From: Strongylocentrotus purpuratus
Lineage: Eukaryota; Echinodermata; Echinoidea; Camarodonta; Strongylocentrotidae
NCBI RefSeq assembly: GCF_000002235.5
Contig: NW_022145599.1
Coordinates: forward strand, 20,953,655-21,017,654
Direction of reading: 5' to 3'
Length of the DNA stretch: 64,000 bases
Both the position numbers and the translations under genes were made by a program. Below, piece after piece: positions 24,901 to 38,600 of this stretch. How positions within the stretch are numbered: the first letter of the stretch is position 1; the number at the start of each line of letters is the position of its first letter. The notes under the pieces are model-generated. The model saw only the letters and a list, made by a program, of their open reading frames with translations, did not search any database and had not been told where the DNA came from.

Positions 24901-27900
24901 GCTTCAGGCAATATCTTACTGAAGGGTTCTTGAGCTTCATGACTGCTTTCCAGACCTCGTTGAGAACAGACAACCTCTGCTGCTCTGGAGGGTCAGTCAT
25001 TGTCAGATTGGTACCTAAAGACCGGTATAGGTTATGCTGAAATGAAAGGAATTGAGGAGACATTGTGAACATTGGCACAAGTAAGTAGGTTAAAGCATGA
25101 TACTACTATGGCTATTTTGGACATTCTATGCTGCCTAGGGAGGGGAGGTGTCAGTCATGGTTAGATTGGGGCCCAAGGACCGGTATAGATTAGGTTGAAG
25201 CTCAAATGAAAGTCATTGACAAAAACTCTTTGAGAATCATGGGTTTCTAATCTATTGGCACAATGGGTGAATATACTGAAACACATGGCAACTATGGCTA
25301 TCAAGGACAATCTCTGCTGCCTTGGGAAAAGGGGGGAGGAGGAGGGGCCATTTTGGTCAGATTGGTGGCCAAATATTGGTACGGGTTATGCTGAAATGTA
25401 AGGTATCAACACAAACTCTTTGAAAATCGTTGGGTTTAACCATTCTGATATACAGTGCGTAGCGGAAATAAAAATGCCTAGGGACCGGTATAGGAAATGC
25501 TGAAATGAAAGGCATTGAGGAGACATAATGAATATTGGCACAAGTAAGCACACATCTACAATGGCTATGGTGGACAAGCTCTCCCTAGGGAAGGGGAGGT
25601 GTCACTCATGATGAGATTGGTGCCCAAGGACCGGTATAGGTTATACTGAAATGAAAGTAATTTACAAAAACTCTTTGAGAATCATGGGTTTCTAATCTAT
25701 TGGCACAATGGGTGAATATACTGAAACACATGGCAACTATGGTTATCAAGGACAATCTCTGCTGCTTGGGGAAGGAAAGGTCATCATGGTCAGATCGGTG
25801 CCCAAGGTTCTGTACAGGTTATGCTGAAATGAAAGGCATCATGTGCACAGACTTTATTCATGTCTTGCTAAAGAGCACTGGCACAACAGGCTATGAATTA
25901 AGGGTGGACTGGCCATTTGAAAACTTGACCTTGTTTTAAAGATTACAAGTCGATCCAAAGACCCATCTCCAATCTCAGAGACTGGCACGTTTAATGCGTT
26001 GGTAATTATGTCTGTTTTGTGCTTGTTCGCATAACTTACAGCTAATGTATACATTCTTTTTTGTAATTCAATTAATAATTTGCGATATCCAATATCTGAA
26101 TGTACATTGATTGTTCTGTTGGAAATGTAAATAAAACTGAAACTGAAACAAAATGCTTGGATGTGATTTATTAAGAGGAGCTTATCCTTTTAGTCCCATC
26201 TGCATAATCAAGACAGTGATATACATATTGAACCCTAAGGATGAATTTACCTTTGGGAATCCCTCCTCTTCGCTTTCCTTGATCAGCTCAATGAACCTGA
26301 TGGCTCTGCTACCGATGTACTCTGGTTTAAATGCTGACATGACTGAGTTCAGCAGCAAGGCACTGCTCAGACAAAAGTGAGAAACGGACCAACAGAAAAT
26401 GTTTGTTAAAAATACACATTCACAACAGACCAGTTTACTAACATATTCAAATCTTATTGTTCTTGACAACCCGAATGCTTGCCCGGAGCTTGCCCTACAT
26501 AGCAACAAGTAATGTATGCAGACTGGTTTCCAAGTATTTTAGGATATTTATTAATAATAGGTTATTGGATTACTTCGTAATTAGGTCCCCAGTAAAGGAA
26601 CATCCATACATTTGAATATGTTAGTAAACTGGTCTATTGAGCCAATGCTTTTCTAAAGGGGAAGGTCTCTTGACATTTTTCTTTGCTCGCAACATAAGCA
26701 TGTCCGTTCTAATCTTTGAAAAGATAGTTGAAATCCATGTTATTTTCAACATGAATTGATATCTTTTGCATTTGCATTGAATCTAAAATACTTTTGCAAG
26801 ACCCCATAAAGAGAGTTTGGTCTAGATAATTAGATATGATCCTGTTAAACTTCTTGCGTTTATTAAAGGGGTTAAGGTTGATCTCCAAACTGGTTGTGCA
26901 CAGCTCAACGTAACAAGAATTCCATCAAGGTCCTATTTCTAAACATGAAAGATTCTTGATGCGTTTCAGAACCCTCCAATGTCACTGATACACTCTAAGA
27001 TCGATTTACCTGTTACATTGCTTCTTGCATTTGTCCAATATCTCTGTCAAGACTTCCTGTAAGATTACAAATGATAAGAAAGAGGATGAAAGGTATTAAA
27101 GGGATCGTTTTACAATGTTAAATCTGAGATACACTGCCCTACGTGTTATCAGTGTCTGTGATATGGTGTAATATTGAAGCCCTAAAAAATTGCGCTTCAA
27201 AATGATCAAGAAGTGCCTCAAAAAAGTAAAACTCTTTGAGTGACCGGTTTTACCATACTCGTTTTCCCCAATAGACTGTAGTGTTATGAAAACCGTTTGG
27301 CAAACAGTTTTCAAAATTTGTAATTCCAATCATAAATATCTTGATAATCAGACAGGCGATCGGCTTGTAAAAGTCATGGGGTTCCTGACTGACCTAAATG
27401 TTTATAATTATCATTGCAGCATGAGCTAAATCCAGAATTTTGTTTCAGAATCTGAGACAAAGTTACCGGATCCCTTTAAGTAACTTGGAAAGGTTGGATA
27501 CTATCTTTTCCTTATTAAACATGTCATCTCTTCAGAGCCAGAAGGGCGTTAACTCTGTATTCGAGTATATAAGGTAATGCCCTTCTGGTTCCAAACAGAC
27601 AATATGCACATGAGAAAAAGAAGCCACTTGCATCACAGAGTCTTTAGCTGTCTTCTTTGTATTAAAACATAATGATTTTAAATCATACTGTTACTCTCTA
27701 CATATTATTTGAAAGATTTGTAAAATGTGAAGGAAAAAAATGGCTGGAAGAAATTACATGTTACTTTGAAATGAATACTAAAGAAAACATTTTAGTTTTG
27801 CAGTATTCAATCATTGAAATGTATCAGCAACTAAAACAGCTGAAAAAGATTAAAACTAATTTCTACTTCAAGACAACTTTGGACTCCTTTCAAGGAGTGG

Positions 27901-29585
27901 TAAAGAAAATAAACCTACACATATGAGATTTATCGAAATGATGAAAAATAAGGAAAGAAACCACGGTATTCCAGGGATGTTATTGTGATGCCAATCAAAG
28001 TACATGTAGGTGATGGAATCCACCTTACTCCGTCTTGAATTGAATTGATTTATTGTCCACTAAAAATTTGTTGCTCACTAGTATTACAAGAAATGTACAC
28101 AATTATACAAATATAAAACATAATAAAAACATAACAATGGCGCTACATCCAACAGACAATTTCCGTAATGTAATGTCAATGCATAATTCGCCTCTGCGAA
28201 GAGTTCGGACACGAACGGCCCTACCCACCCACGGCGGACGGCTGCCCCCCCCCCCCCCCCGAACAGCCAGGACGCCGGTCGCGTACATCAGTCGGTGCTA
28301 GGTAGGGCATTTCATATTATCTGGCCTTGCTCTTAGCTGCATGAAGCTGTACTTACCTCTGAAGCATTGTATGCTACTGACTGTAGAATCCAGTCCAGAG
28401 CGGGAGAGTAGAGGGAAAGATAGGAAGCCATGTCCAATCTCTGGACTGCCAAGATGTTCTGTACCGTGTCACTTTGAAGCTACAGGGTGAAGAAAAAACG
28501 AGGATGCTTAAAGATGAAGTTGAGTTCTGGTCATGCGATTGCATTGTGAAAGAAACGGTGTGGAATCGATCAGAAAAGGTTGATCATCTAGCATGTAAGT
28601 ATTGATGTGTACTGCTAGGTTCTGGAATCATCAAAATGATAAGAAATTTGGCCCAGTCTTGGTGAAGTTACAAGCACTGTACACAGAAAGATGTATATGG
28701 GGCTACACGAACATGTGGCATAAAAATCTATCCCAACTTTTTTGTTGTTACATGCATTTGAAAAGCCATGCTTTTAAGGGAACATTTTTTATCTGATGTT
28801 TTTCCACACCGCATAATAACTATGATAATGCTCACAAATTATTTTACACCTCTTCCCAAAACTCAACCTTCTCTTTAAATGAACAAAGAAGTTGGTATAT
28901 ATCATCAGTCAATGAATAGACGAATTCATAAATTCATAACAAAATAAGTCATCTCATAATGAAGTGGTGTAAATTAATAAATGAATAAATGCGTGGGACA
29001 TGTAAAATTATGTAAACAGCGAACTATGAGGAATGAACCCATTAATTGGAGTATCAACAGCTATCCATTAACACAACAAACTATGGTTCAGCAGTAAACA
29101 TTAGCTACAGTTGAATGTAGAATTCAGATAAAAACTTAACCTTCAATTCCAGAATTTAGATTTGTCATAATTCCAATTCCAAATTTGTCATAATACCAAT
29201 TTCAATTCCAGAATTTCTAGTTCGAATAAAGCCATTTGTAGTTAAATTATATCTGATGCATATTTGCATTAAAAAACCCAACAATAATAATATGCAGGTG
29301 TTTTGCAAAGGGATACTTATTCAGGGGGCTATTTTTGTAAAGTAATCTCAAACTATGCATATACACGTCACATAAAAATACAAAAAGGCACAAGGATACT
29401 AATTCGATTTGGAACGACAGACTGAGCTGCAATGTATACAAAGACTTACCTGTTGGTATGTGCCTAGGAAGTCATAGAAGTTACTTATGAGATGATCACG
29501 AGCATTTGGGGCTACATCCATTCCAACCTAAACAAACAAATAATCACTTAAAATATTAAATGTTTAATGGTTAATAGTTATTATA

Positions 29586-29647
<62 letters not shown>

Positions 29648-32600
29648 AACTACTACTACTACCACTACCACCACCACCACCACCACCACCACCACCACCA
29701 CCACCACCACCACCACCACCACCACCACTACCATTACCACTACCACTACCACTACTACCACTACCACTACCACTACCACTTCCACTGTTACTATTAGTAC
29801 TACCACTGTTACTATTAGCACTACTACTACTACTACTACTCTACACCTACTAATACTAATACTACCACTACTACTTTTTTCTACGAAGTAAGCTATTATG
29901 AACATGGAGAAAATTACTATCTCTTTCTACTACTTCAGCCAAACTAATGATAATAATAATAACATTAAAGACAGGAACAAAATTTATCCTTTTCTTTACA
30001 TTTGGACAGGAATAAACAAACCTGCAGGTCAGTACTTCACTTTATCTAAACAATTATAGATTTTAGACAGTAAATGTAAATACAGTGTTGGCTACCCATT
30101 CACTCTCGCATTTTATTCAAAATATTGTTGTTAGCTTATGAATGTTTTTATGATTTTGCGCCTCCTTATTTGATAGAGCTATTAACATTGTACAAACCTT
30201 CTAGAAATCTTTGTTCTAATAAGAAAAAATTGTTTGTTATTCCACCAGTGATGACCAGGTCATATGGTGAACGCAGCTTCGCTCACACTGCCTCAACTTT
30301 ATGGAACAATCTCCCGGAACATTTAAAAAACATTGACTCCATTGTTAAGTTTAAGATTGCTTTAAAGATGCACTTATTTAACATTTAATTCATCCATTTT
30401 GTCTGTTACCCAGTACATCTTGTCTTTGTATTCTGTTGTGTTTTTCTCTAGAGCGCTTAGGGACATGTTTTAATACTATGTGTTATGCGCTATACAAGAA
30501 CGGTTAATTATTATTATTATTATTATTATCATTATCTTGCCCTGTACATTGCAAAACTTCTCTGAAAATTAGTTGGGTTATAGTGAGGGATGTCAAAAAG
30601 GCTTACCCTGCAAAGGTATGCTCTGGCATAGATAGCTACCAGAGGGTCTCCAACTCCCCTCATCTGATTGGTTAGTCTAAGCAATGCTTGCGAGTACTCC
30701 CTGGTAAGAAAAACGGTGTTGATTGCAACAAAGATGAAGATGATATAATGACAATAAAAACATCAGCTTCTGGTAGAAAGGAATTCCTTGAATGCTGTGA
30801 GCGCCGAAATCGGCAGCCTAGCAGAGCCTTGGAGCACCTTGCATGGTGGATATGTGCGCTATATAAATATCCAATATTATTATTATTATTATTAATATAG
30901 CATTTATCCTTTTGAATATGCATGTAATGATGCTACATTAAATAAATAAAAAAAAAGTATAATATCACAATTTAAATATATGTTAAGTAATATGTCTTTT
31001 ACAGTACAGATGCTGCTCCTAATGCTGATAAATATCTACATAATATTAATACTGGTTTCTAAATGGGATACAATTAAAGCTCATCTGTACTAGTTTACAG
31101 GAGGGATTAGACCCCCCTGCAAGGTCACTTAACAGGTGGTAAATCTCATAAAATCTGCTCTCACTTAACATAAGAAAAAGAAGATCATGGGGGACCAATG
31201 GTCACCGATTAGGCATTGTTTGCTATATAGAGGGCGCAAGTAGCTAAAAGTAGTGCAGTGGGCCTTTAATGAAACGTTCTCAAAAGCAGGTGGATCATAT
31301 CAGCTCATTCTGCTACTGAAAATTTGAGAATGCACTCACATAACTTACATACTCCACATATATGTATATTATTTGTGTAAGCATTGCCCAAGATCACAAG
31401 TATATATGCATTCAAACAAAACTAATGGAATAAATATGTTATGTACAGGATTTTATTCAAAAACAAGTGTTTGCCATTAACTGCAATACTTACCCTTGAG
31501 TGAGGAAGCTGTAACATTTCAAGATGGCTGTCTCTACATAGCTGTGTGTCTGGTGTCAAGGAATAAAAACTAAAAAAACTGCATATGGTCAATTTCTGCG
31601 TTAACGGACAAGACATTCGGACCAATTTTGGGTTATCTAATAGTTTTAAACTAAATCATAATCAAGAGTCCAAAAATATATTTGACTATTAAAGTGAATG
31701 AGACAAACTGGACTATAAGGGAAATACCCAGCAAATTTAACAGTATGTTGCTTAATAGTTCAAGAGAAAATGAACTCTTCGTAACCGTCACGGACATGAC
31801 ACAAAATGGACAAGGAGTTAATTTTTTCCCCAATGAACAGTTTGAAAAATCTATGAGTTTAATGTGATATCAGTTAAGAAGAAGTAATGTATTTGAGTGA
31901 CAGAACCCAAGGGAATTCACCATGCAGACGTAACCACTGCTTTTGGTATCATTATCGTAAACATAATATGAATTTTGGAGCCAGATAGAGGGATGTTTAA
32001 CTCATATACTCTCACACAGAGTTCACAGCCCTCTGAACAGACAATACATGCATCCAGTTTCTCATAATTGTTATCATTCAAGGCTATTAACCAAGCCTTA
32101 ATTAAAGATACTATGTCCCTTTTGCAGTCAACATCAAATTCTGTAGAACTTTGCAAGATTTATGAATATGTCATGTATGTCCTTTCAGTGAAATTTAAAC
32201 GTTGGCAGTGTCCTAATATTCAAATTATGCAAGGAAACCAGTTTACTTGCTAGAATTCACTGGCAGAAACTATTGAGTGACTGACTGGCTTTTTTTTTCT
32301 TCTTTGGTAATAACATACATAAAATGAGCTGTAAAGGGTACATGAGCATTTGTATACATCAATAACCCACTTCTCGTAATGGCCAAAATTAAACTGATTA
32401 AATCTTTGCGCAGCATAAAACGTATGACTGTTCGATACAATGGTCTGAAAATCAGACTGTTACTTACTGGCACTTTAAGTCGATTCAACAACTAATAGTC
32501 ATTATTTTCCCACTAAAAAGACATTTTCAAGCCTCCTCATTTTAGGGAAGTTTTTAATTAGTATTTTCTTTCAAATGCCGTTGGAATTTAACCTTTTCAT

Positions 32601-35600
32601 TTTTTTGGCCTGCAAATGGGATATAGTACCTTTAAAGGGATTGGGTAAATTTGTCTCAGATTCTGAAACATAATCCTGGATTTAGCTCATGCTGCAATGA
32701 TAATTATAAACCTTTAGGTCAGTCAGGAACCCCATTAATTTTACAAGCTGATCGCCTTTTTGATTTTAAAGATATTTATGATTGGAAATTGAGATTTCAT
32801 TTTTCGTTTTCCTGATGGTTTTTATAACACTACAGTCTATTGGAGAAAATGAGTAAGGTAAAACCGGTCACTCAAAGATTTTCACATTTTTAAAGCACTT
32901 CATGATCATTTGAACTGCAATTTCTGTAAGGGCTTCAATACTACACCATATCACAGATACTGGTAACACGTAGGGCCATGCATCTCAGATTTAACATTGT
33001 TAAAGCTTATCTGTACTAGCTAGGAGGGATTAGACCACACCACAAGGTCACTGGACAGGTGGTTATCTCATCAACTCAGCTCTCAATTAACATAAGAAAA
33101 AGAGGATCATGGGGGACCAATCATCACCGCTTAGGCATGGTTTTCTATATAGAGGGAGCAAGTAGCTATAAGTAGGACAGTGTGGCTTTAAACGATGCCT
33201 TTAACTGCCATCAAGGATACAGCCTTGGAATGAGTTCACGGATGGATGCAATCTTGAAGAACCAGTTCCTGCAGGTCTCCTTGGCCGAGTTGGGCACCTG
33301 CTCCGGGGTGAAGTGGACAGGCAGGACCTGAGAGGTCATGCTTCCAGGAGGCAGGTAGGTGGACTTCCTATGGATCCTGTCGTATACAAGACGACCTGGG
33401 GGGAGTTTTTAAAAAAATGCCATCAGTAACAAATGACAGTTTTTGTTATAAGCTACTGAAATCCTTGCTTCTGATTGGCTGATCAGCAGATTTGTCACTG
33501 ATTTTTGTCATTTGTCAATGAAAAAAAGGCTTTGTGAAATGGGCCCCCTGGTGTGGCCAACAAAAGGGGCAATTTATGTGAAAGATGTTTGATGGATGCG
33601 ATGTGAGGGAATTCAATTCAATTCAAAATTGGTGGACTAGGGCAAGTGTAGATTAATATTTTGCCAAAGGACATAAGTACCTAGAAGGCTACATTTATGG
33701 TGGTTATGTATAACATCAGCTCGGAAAAAAAGACTTATGGGTTATAGGAATTTCACATTCCTTTTTTTTTCTTCCAGGCAACTTTTAGAGGTGCAGCAGG
33801 GGAAGCCAATTTTATTCTTTCATACTTTGTATCCTATGTGCCATTCTATTGTACCTTCTATTGTATGTTTGAAATGCCAAATAAATAATAATAATAACAA
33901 AAGAATAAATTGCCTGCAGGAATTACCGAAACTACATGTGTAGGGAGAATCTCTCCTGACAGTAAATGCTTACCAAATGTGTCCAGGATATCGGTGATGA
34001 GAACAAACTTGCTTGGGTAGAACTTTATTACGGAAATGTCAGCAAGAAGTTTGGAGCACTAAAAGAAAGAGAGAAAATATTGCAAAACTAAGAAATACTG
34101 CATTTAAAGGGTTGGATACACAGGATAACGAAAACCATGTATTTGATGTGGCCAATCGTCTTCATAAAAACATCACAAATTAACAAGGGTAGACTTATTT
34201 AGTCACACAATTGACAAATGCAAAGCATGAAGCAACATGTCACAATCATGGACTCGTGATATATAGGCAGAGAGGTTGCGAGAAGGGTAGGCAGACCCAA
34301 GTGTTTACTCTCATTGTTTTTTAACATTTGACAGTATTTTGCAGAAAAAATAAGTAGACTTTTCTGAAGCATTTGACCCATAGGAGTGTTTCACAAAGAC
34401 TAAGATTGACTTTAAGTTGGACTTAACTATGGCAGGCCATTCATGCCACTGGTTGCTCTCACCATTGATCTCTCAATTATGATATTCAGATAATATTTTT
34501 TCCTTCAATAATGAACTATCAACAATGTGAAATCTGTAGATTTGTGACCATGATTTGTACGTCCCTTGAGAAACTAATACCAGGAATTTTTAGAGGAACT
34601 AGTGGCATGAACGGCCTTTTATAGCTAAGTTCAACTTAAAGTCGATCTTAGTCTTTGTGAAACACCCCCTGGTCTAGATCCGAAACATTGATGAGAGCGA
34701 GATTAGTTAATTACACATCAATCTATATGTGCCACTACTCTTCTCAAATCAATTCATTTCAAAGACTTTATTTTCTGCAATCAAACAAATCAGTTATACA
34801 ACAAATATGGATAATTATATAAAACATAAGGTATACAAACAATATACAAAATATAGAAACAAATGTATAATACATGAGTAAGAGTAAATTTATACGTTGG
34901 GCCATTGCGTGTATAAAGAAAGAAAGCAGAAGGTCGCCGTTATAAGCAAAAGCTTGAGCAGACGGTCAACCGAGCTAAGATAAAAATGAGTTGTGAAATA
35001 TTGGCAAAGTAACAAGAAGAGGGGGCCATGATACTCAAATGATATATATATATTACAATTAAATGTGAATATAAACAGTTTGATTCAATATAAATAATTA
35101 CAGAATTAGCATATGAATATCATCTTTATAAGGCTACTAATCATAAATCTATGTTAGAAATATGTTCTATCTCACCTGAATGGCAATTTTCAGAGCCTTG
35201 ACTTTCTGGTCCAGATCCCAAGCGTTGATGAGAGCTTGGTTGAGCTCCTCAATACGGTAGACATACTCCTGCTGGCTAAGGTTCAACATCTCCTTCACGG
35301 AACCCTGTTCGAGAAGTGAAAAGGGAAAGGGGGGGGGGGGGGGGTCATAAAAAAATGGAACTTTGTTGTATTTGTTTAAGAATCATTTGAAATTGATTAA
35401 CATTTAGGTTATTCAATCTTGGAAATTAAGAATATTCTGACAAAATCTACAAGCCTACCTTTCACAACTAATTGATTGAGAGATATGCCTTGAGGTTCTT
35501 TATAAAGTAAATCCAGCAAAGAACATTATTCCATGGTTATAGTGATATGTAGTATTTTGCGGTAAAATACATGCAGATTAGGCATAAGTAATTTGAAACA

Positions 35601-38600
35601 TAGACATTTTCAAGGTGACAAGTGCCAAATTGTCATTTAATTCAGCAAAATGATAACCAACTTTAAATGACCATTGGTAATATGGTGGTCTGTGAATAAT
35701 AATAATTATATTGAACACTTTTATAGTGCTCATATCCCCTTTGCAAGGTGCTAAAGGCACTCTAATATTACCCTGGCTGGTGCTAGGTTACTGATTTTGG
35801 CGCTTACACCATTGGATCAAAGTTTGACTTAAAAGAAGTTCACTTCCATCCCTAAAATTTCAAGCTTGACTTGCATGTTGACAACTTAACAGTGATCATT
35901 TCAGATTTCATAAAACAGTAAATATTTTTGATACCTCCTCAAAGTCATCCAGCTGTTCTAGTCTGTTCTTGACCTTGTCTGTGACTGTGCCTTGGACTAC
36001 CTGGGTTTTCACCGTCACTAGAATATTAAAGGAAAAGGAAATGAGAATTTGTTTTGAAGGTAAGACAATAAAACAAATATGTGAACTTTGTAAAGAGACA
36101 TGACAATAAGCCTTATCTGACGATTCAAAAATGAATTTGTAGAACATTACAGCCAAAAATTTTGTAAATCCACTAAGCTGATGCTTGATAAGGAAAATGA
36201 AATGAGATTTTGGTTTTGAATTAAGGCAATAAAACAAACAAATAAACTTTGTAAAGAGACATTACAATAAGCCTTATCTGACGATTCAAAATAAATTTGT
36301 AGAACATTACAGCCAAATAATGCATTTTGTAAATGCACTATGTGGATGCTTAAGACCAGCGTGCGTGAATAAGGTCAAAATGGTCAAATAAGGTCAAGAT
36401 CTTCACCCACAGTTTGGAAAGTGGGTGATCAATGGATATGACCATACCTGCCAACATTTGAAAATGAGAATGAAGAATTTTTAGCACGGTATGTCTTCGA
36501 AAATAAGAAATCTGTACCCTTAACAGGCATTCGCACGTGCAGCGGAAGTGTAACTGGCAATACGAGGTAAATCTGTGCCAAAAAGCGAATACAAATTCGC
36601 TGCTCAATCATGCAACCCTTCAACGCACGCAATACGTGAACTCTCACATCACGGCATATGATAAAACAAGCTTAATTTGGCTTAAGCAACAAAAAAAAAA
36701 AAAAAAAAGAAATTTTGCAAATCCGGGAGATTCCGGATTTTGGGGTCCTAAAAATCCAGAAAAACTGGATATTCCGGATTATTCGGGAGGGTTGGCAGGT
36801 ATGTACGACGATAGTGATGATAATCATAATGACTTAGAATAGTATGCTCAACATTTTCAAATCTACTTTTCGAGCGAGATAGAAACGATTAATAAAAACT
36901 TATTTGCTCTTGAAATATTCTTTGTTGAGGAGCATAAAGACATCAACACTGTGTAAAAGGATGTGATGTGAGTTACGACCCTTCTGCTCCAAAGAGACAG
37001 TATGTTATCTACTAACTTTAATTCAGTAAAATTGTCTCACCCTTTTCTCGATCAGCAGGTGATAGAAAACTCTGAAACAAATCAAAGAGTAATAACAGCA
37101 TCGTTAAGCATGAACAGAAGATATTACTGTTCCCAGTCCTTCATCTTGGACTAACAATTTTATTTAGTTTCCAAAGTTCAAAGATTAAAATAATCTTTGA
37201 ACAATAATTTAACAAAAGTCCCAGCTAGGAAATTGGATTAATACTCAAATGATTTTTAATAATGCTAGAGCCACATGTGGACCAACTGTTTGTTGAATTC
37301 TACGTAAACAGAAAAAATTGAAGGCATGTATGCAAAAAATCATAAATTTCCTGGTGCCAACAGATTTTTTTTTTTTTTTTTTTTTTTATATGCTCAGACA
37401 TATCAATATGTCTGATTGAATAATGCATTTGCTCTGCTCAAAAATTCATAATATGTGTCTACGAAATGTTATATTGTCATGCTAAATTTGCAACTTTTTG
37501 CTAATTTTAAACCATGGGATCATATATGATGCATCATGCAATAATTAATATACAACATGCTTTAGAAAAGGGTTAAACTTTGTTGAGAGCCAGAAGGGTA
37601 TTATATTCATCATTTTCTACAAAATTGTAGCCCATCTTGCTTTCAGCGGATGATTTTCTAAAGAAAAAGAAATGAGCACGAGTGCTTGTTTAGCCTGGCT
37701 CTATGTTAACAAAGATTGGCTGAGCTCACCGTTGTAATGGAGAGCTTCTCTGAGGTGGTGTACTTGCTCAGGATGCCGGCTTTCTTACTAGACCAAGGCT
37801 CAAAGGAATCATCTAGTCCTGCGGGAAGTCTTTGGGCTGCAGAGTCCGTCTGAAAGAGAATAGGCCAAATTTAAACACATTGCTTACTAGAACCGGATGG
37901 CTCCTGATTCAAAGTCATTGTTTTTCATTTTGTAGAATTTTAGAATTTTAGAATTTGTAGAATTTGTAGAATGTAGAATTTATTGACTCTTTGACCCCCT
38001 TTTGGGGTGTGAGAGTACAAACAAATATAAAAGTATAAATAGCAATGCATAACTCCTGTCCTGAGAAGGGTTAAAGCCCATCTGTACCAGTGTACAGGAG
38101 AGATTAGACCACTCTGCAAGGTCACTGGGCATGGGGTTATCTCATCAAATCAGCTCTCAATTAACATAAGAAAAAGAGAATCATGGGGTACCAATGGTCA
38201 CCGGTTATGCACTGTTTGTTATATAGAGGGCCAAGTAGCTATAAGTAGTGCAGTGGGGATTAAAACAAGAGTAGATTTACTTACTGCATCTTTCTTGGAA
38301 AGTCCCAATGCAAGAGACAGAGGATCAGCGAGTGGGTCTACCTTGGGTTTGGCCGCAGCTGCAGCAGCAAACAGTGACAGGGGGTCACTGCCCTCCAAGG
38401 CACTGCTCAAGGGGTCAACATTCGAGGTCGCTTTCTTGGCGGCGTCCTGCTTGGGAGTACCACTGGTGCTCATGCGACTAGTTGACTTGCGAAGCTTTGC
38501 TTCGGCCACGTGCACCTGCGTAAGTAAGGAATGGAATGTTTACTCCAATTGTTAAGCAGGAGTTCTTGCTTCAAGAATGGAAAAGTCTGTTTACATGCAT

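Noticed and set aside
29564-29905. 113-codon Val-rich and 76-codon Tyr/His-rich open frames
   Set aside because: Both are translations of the (ACT)n/(ACC)n microsatellite.
36970-37610. ACCCTTCTG and GCCAGAAGGGT as transposon ends
   Set aside because: The interval contains VPS35L exon 5, so it cannot be a simple insertion, and the arms match over only about 12 bases.
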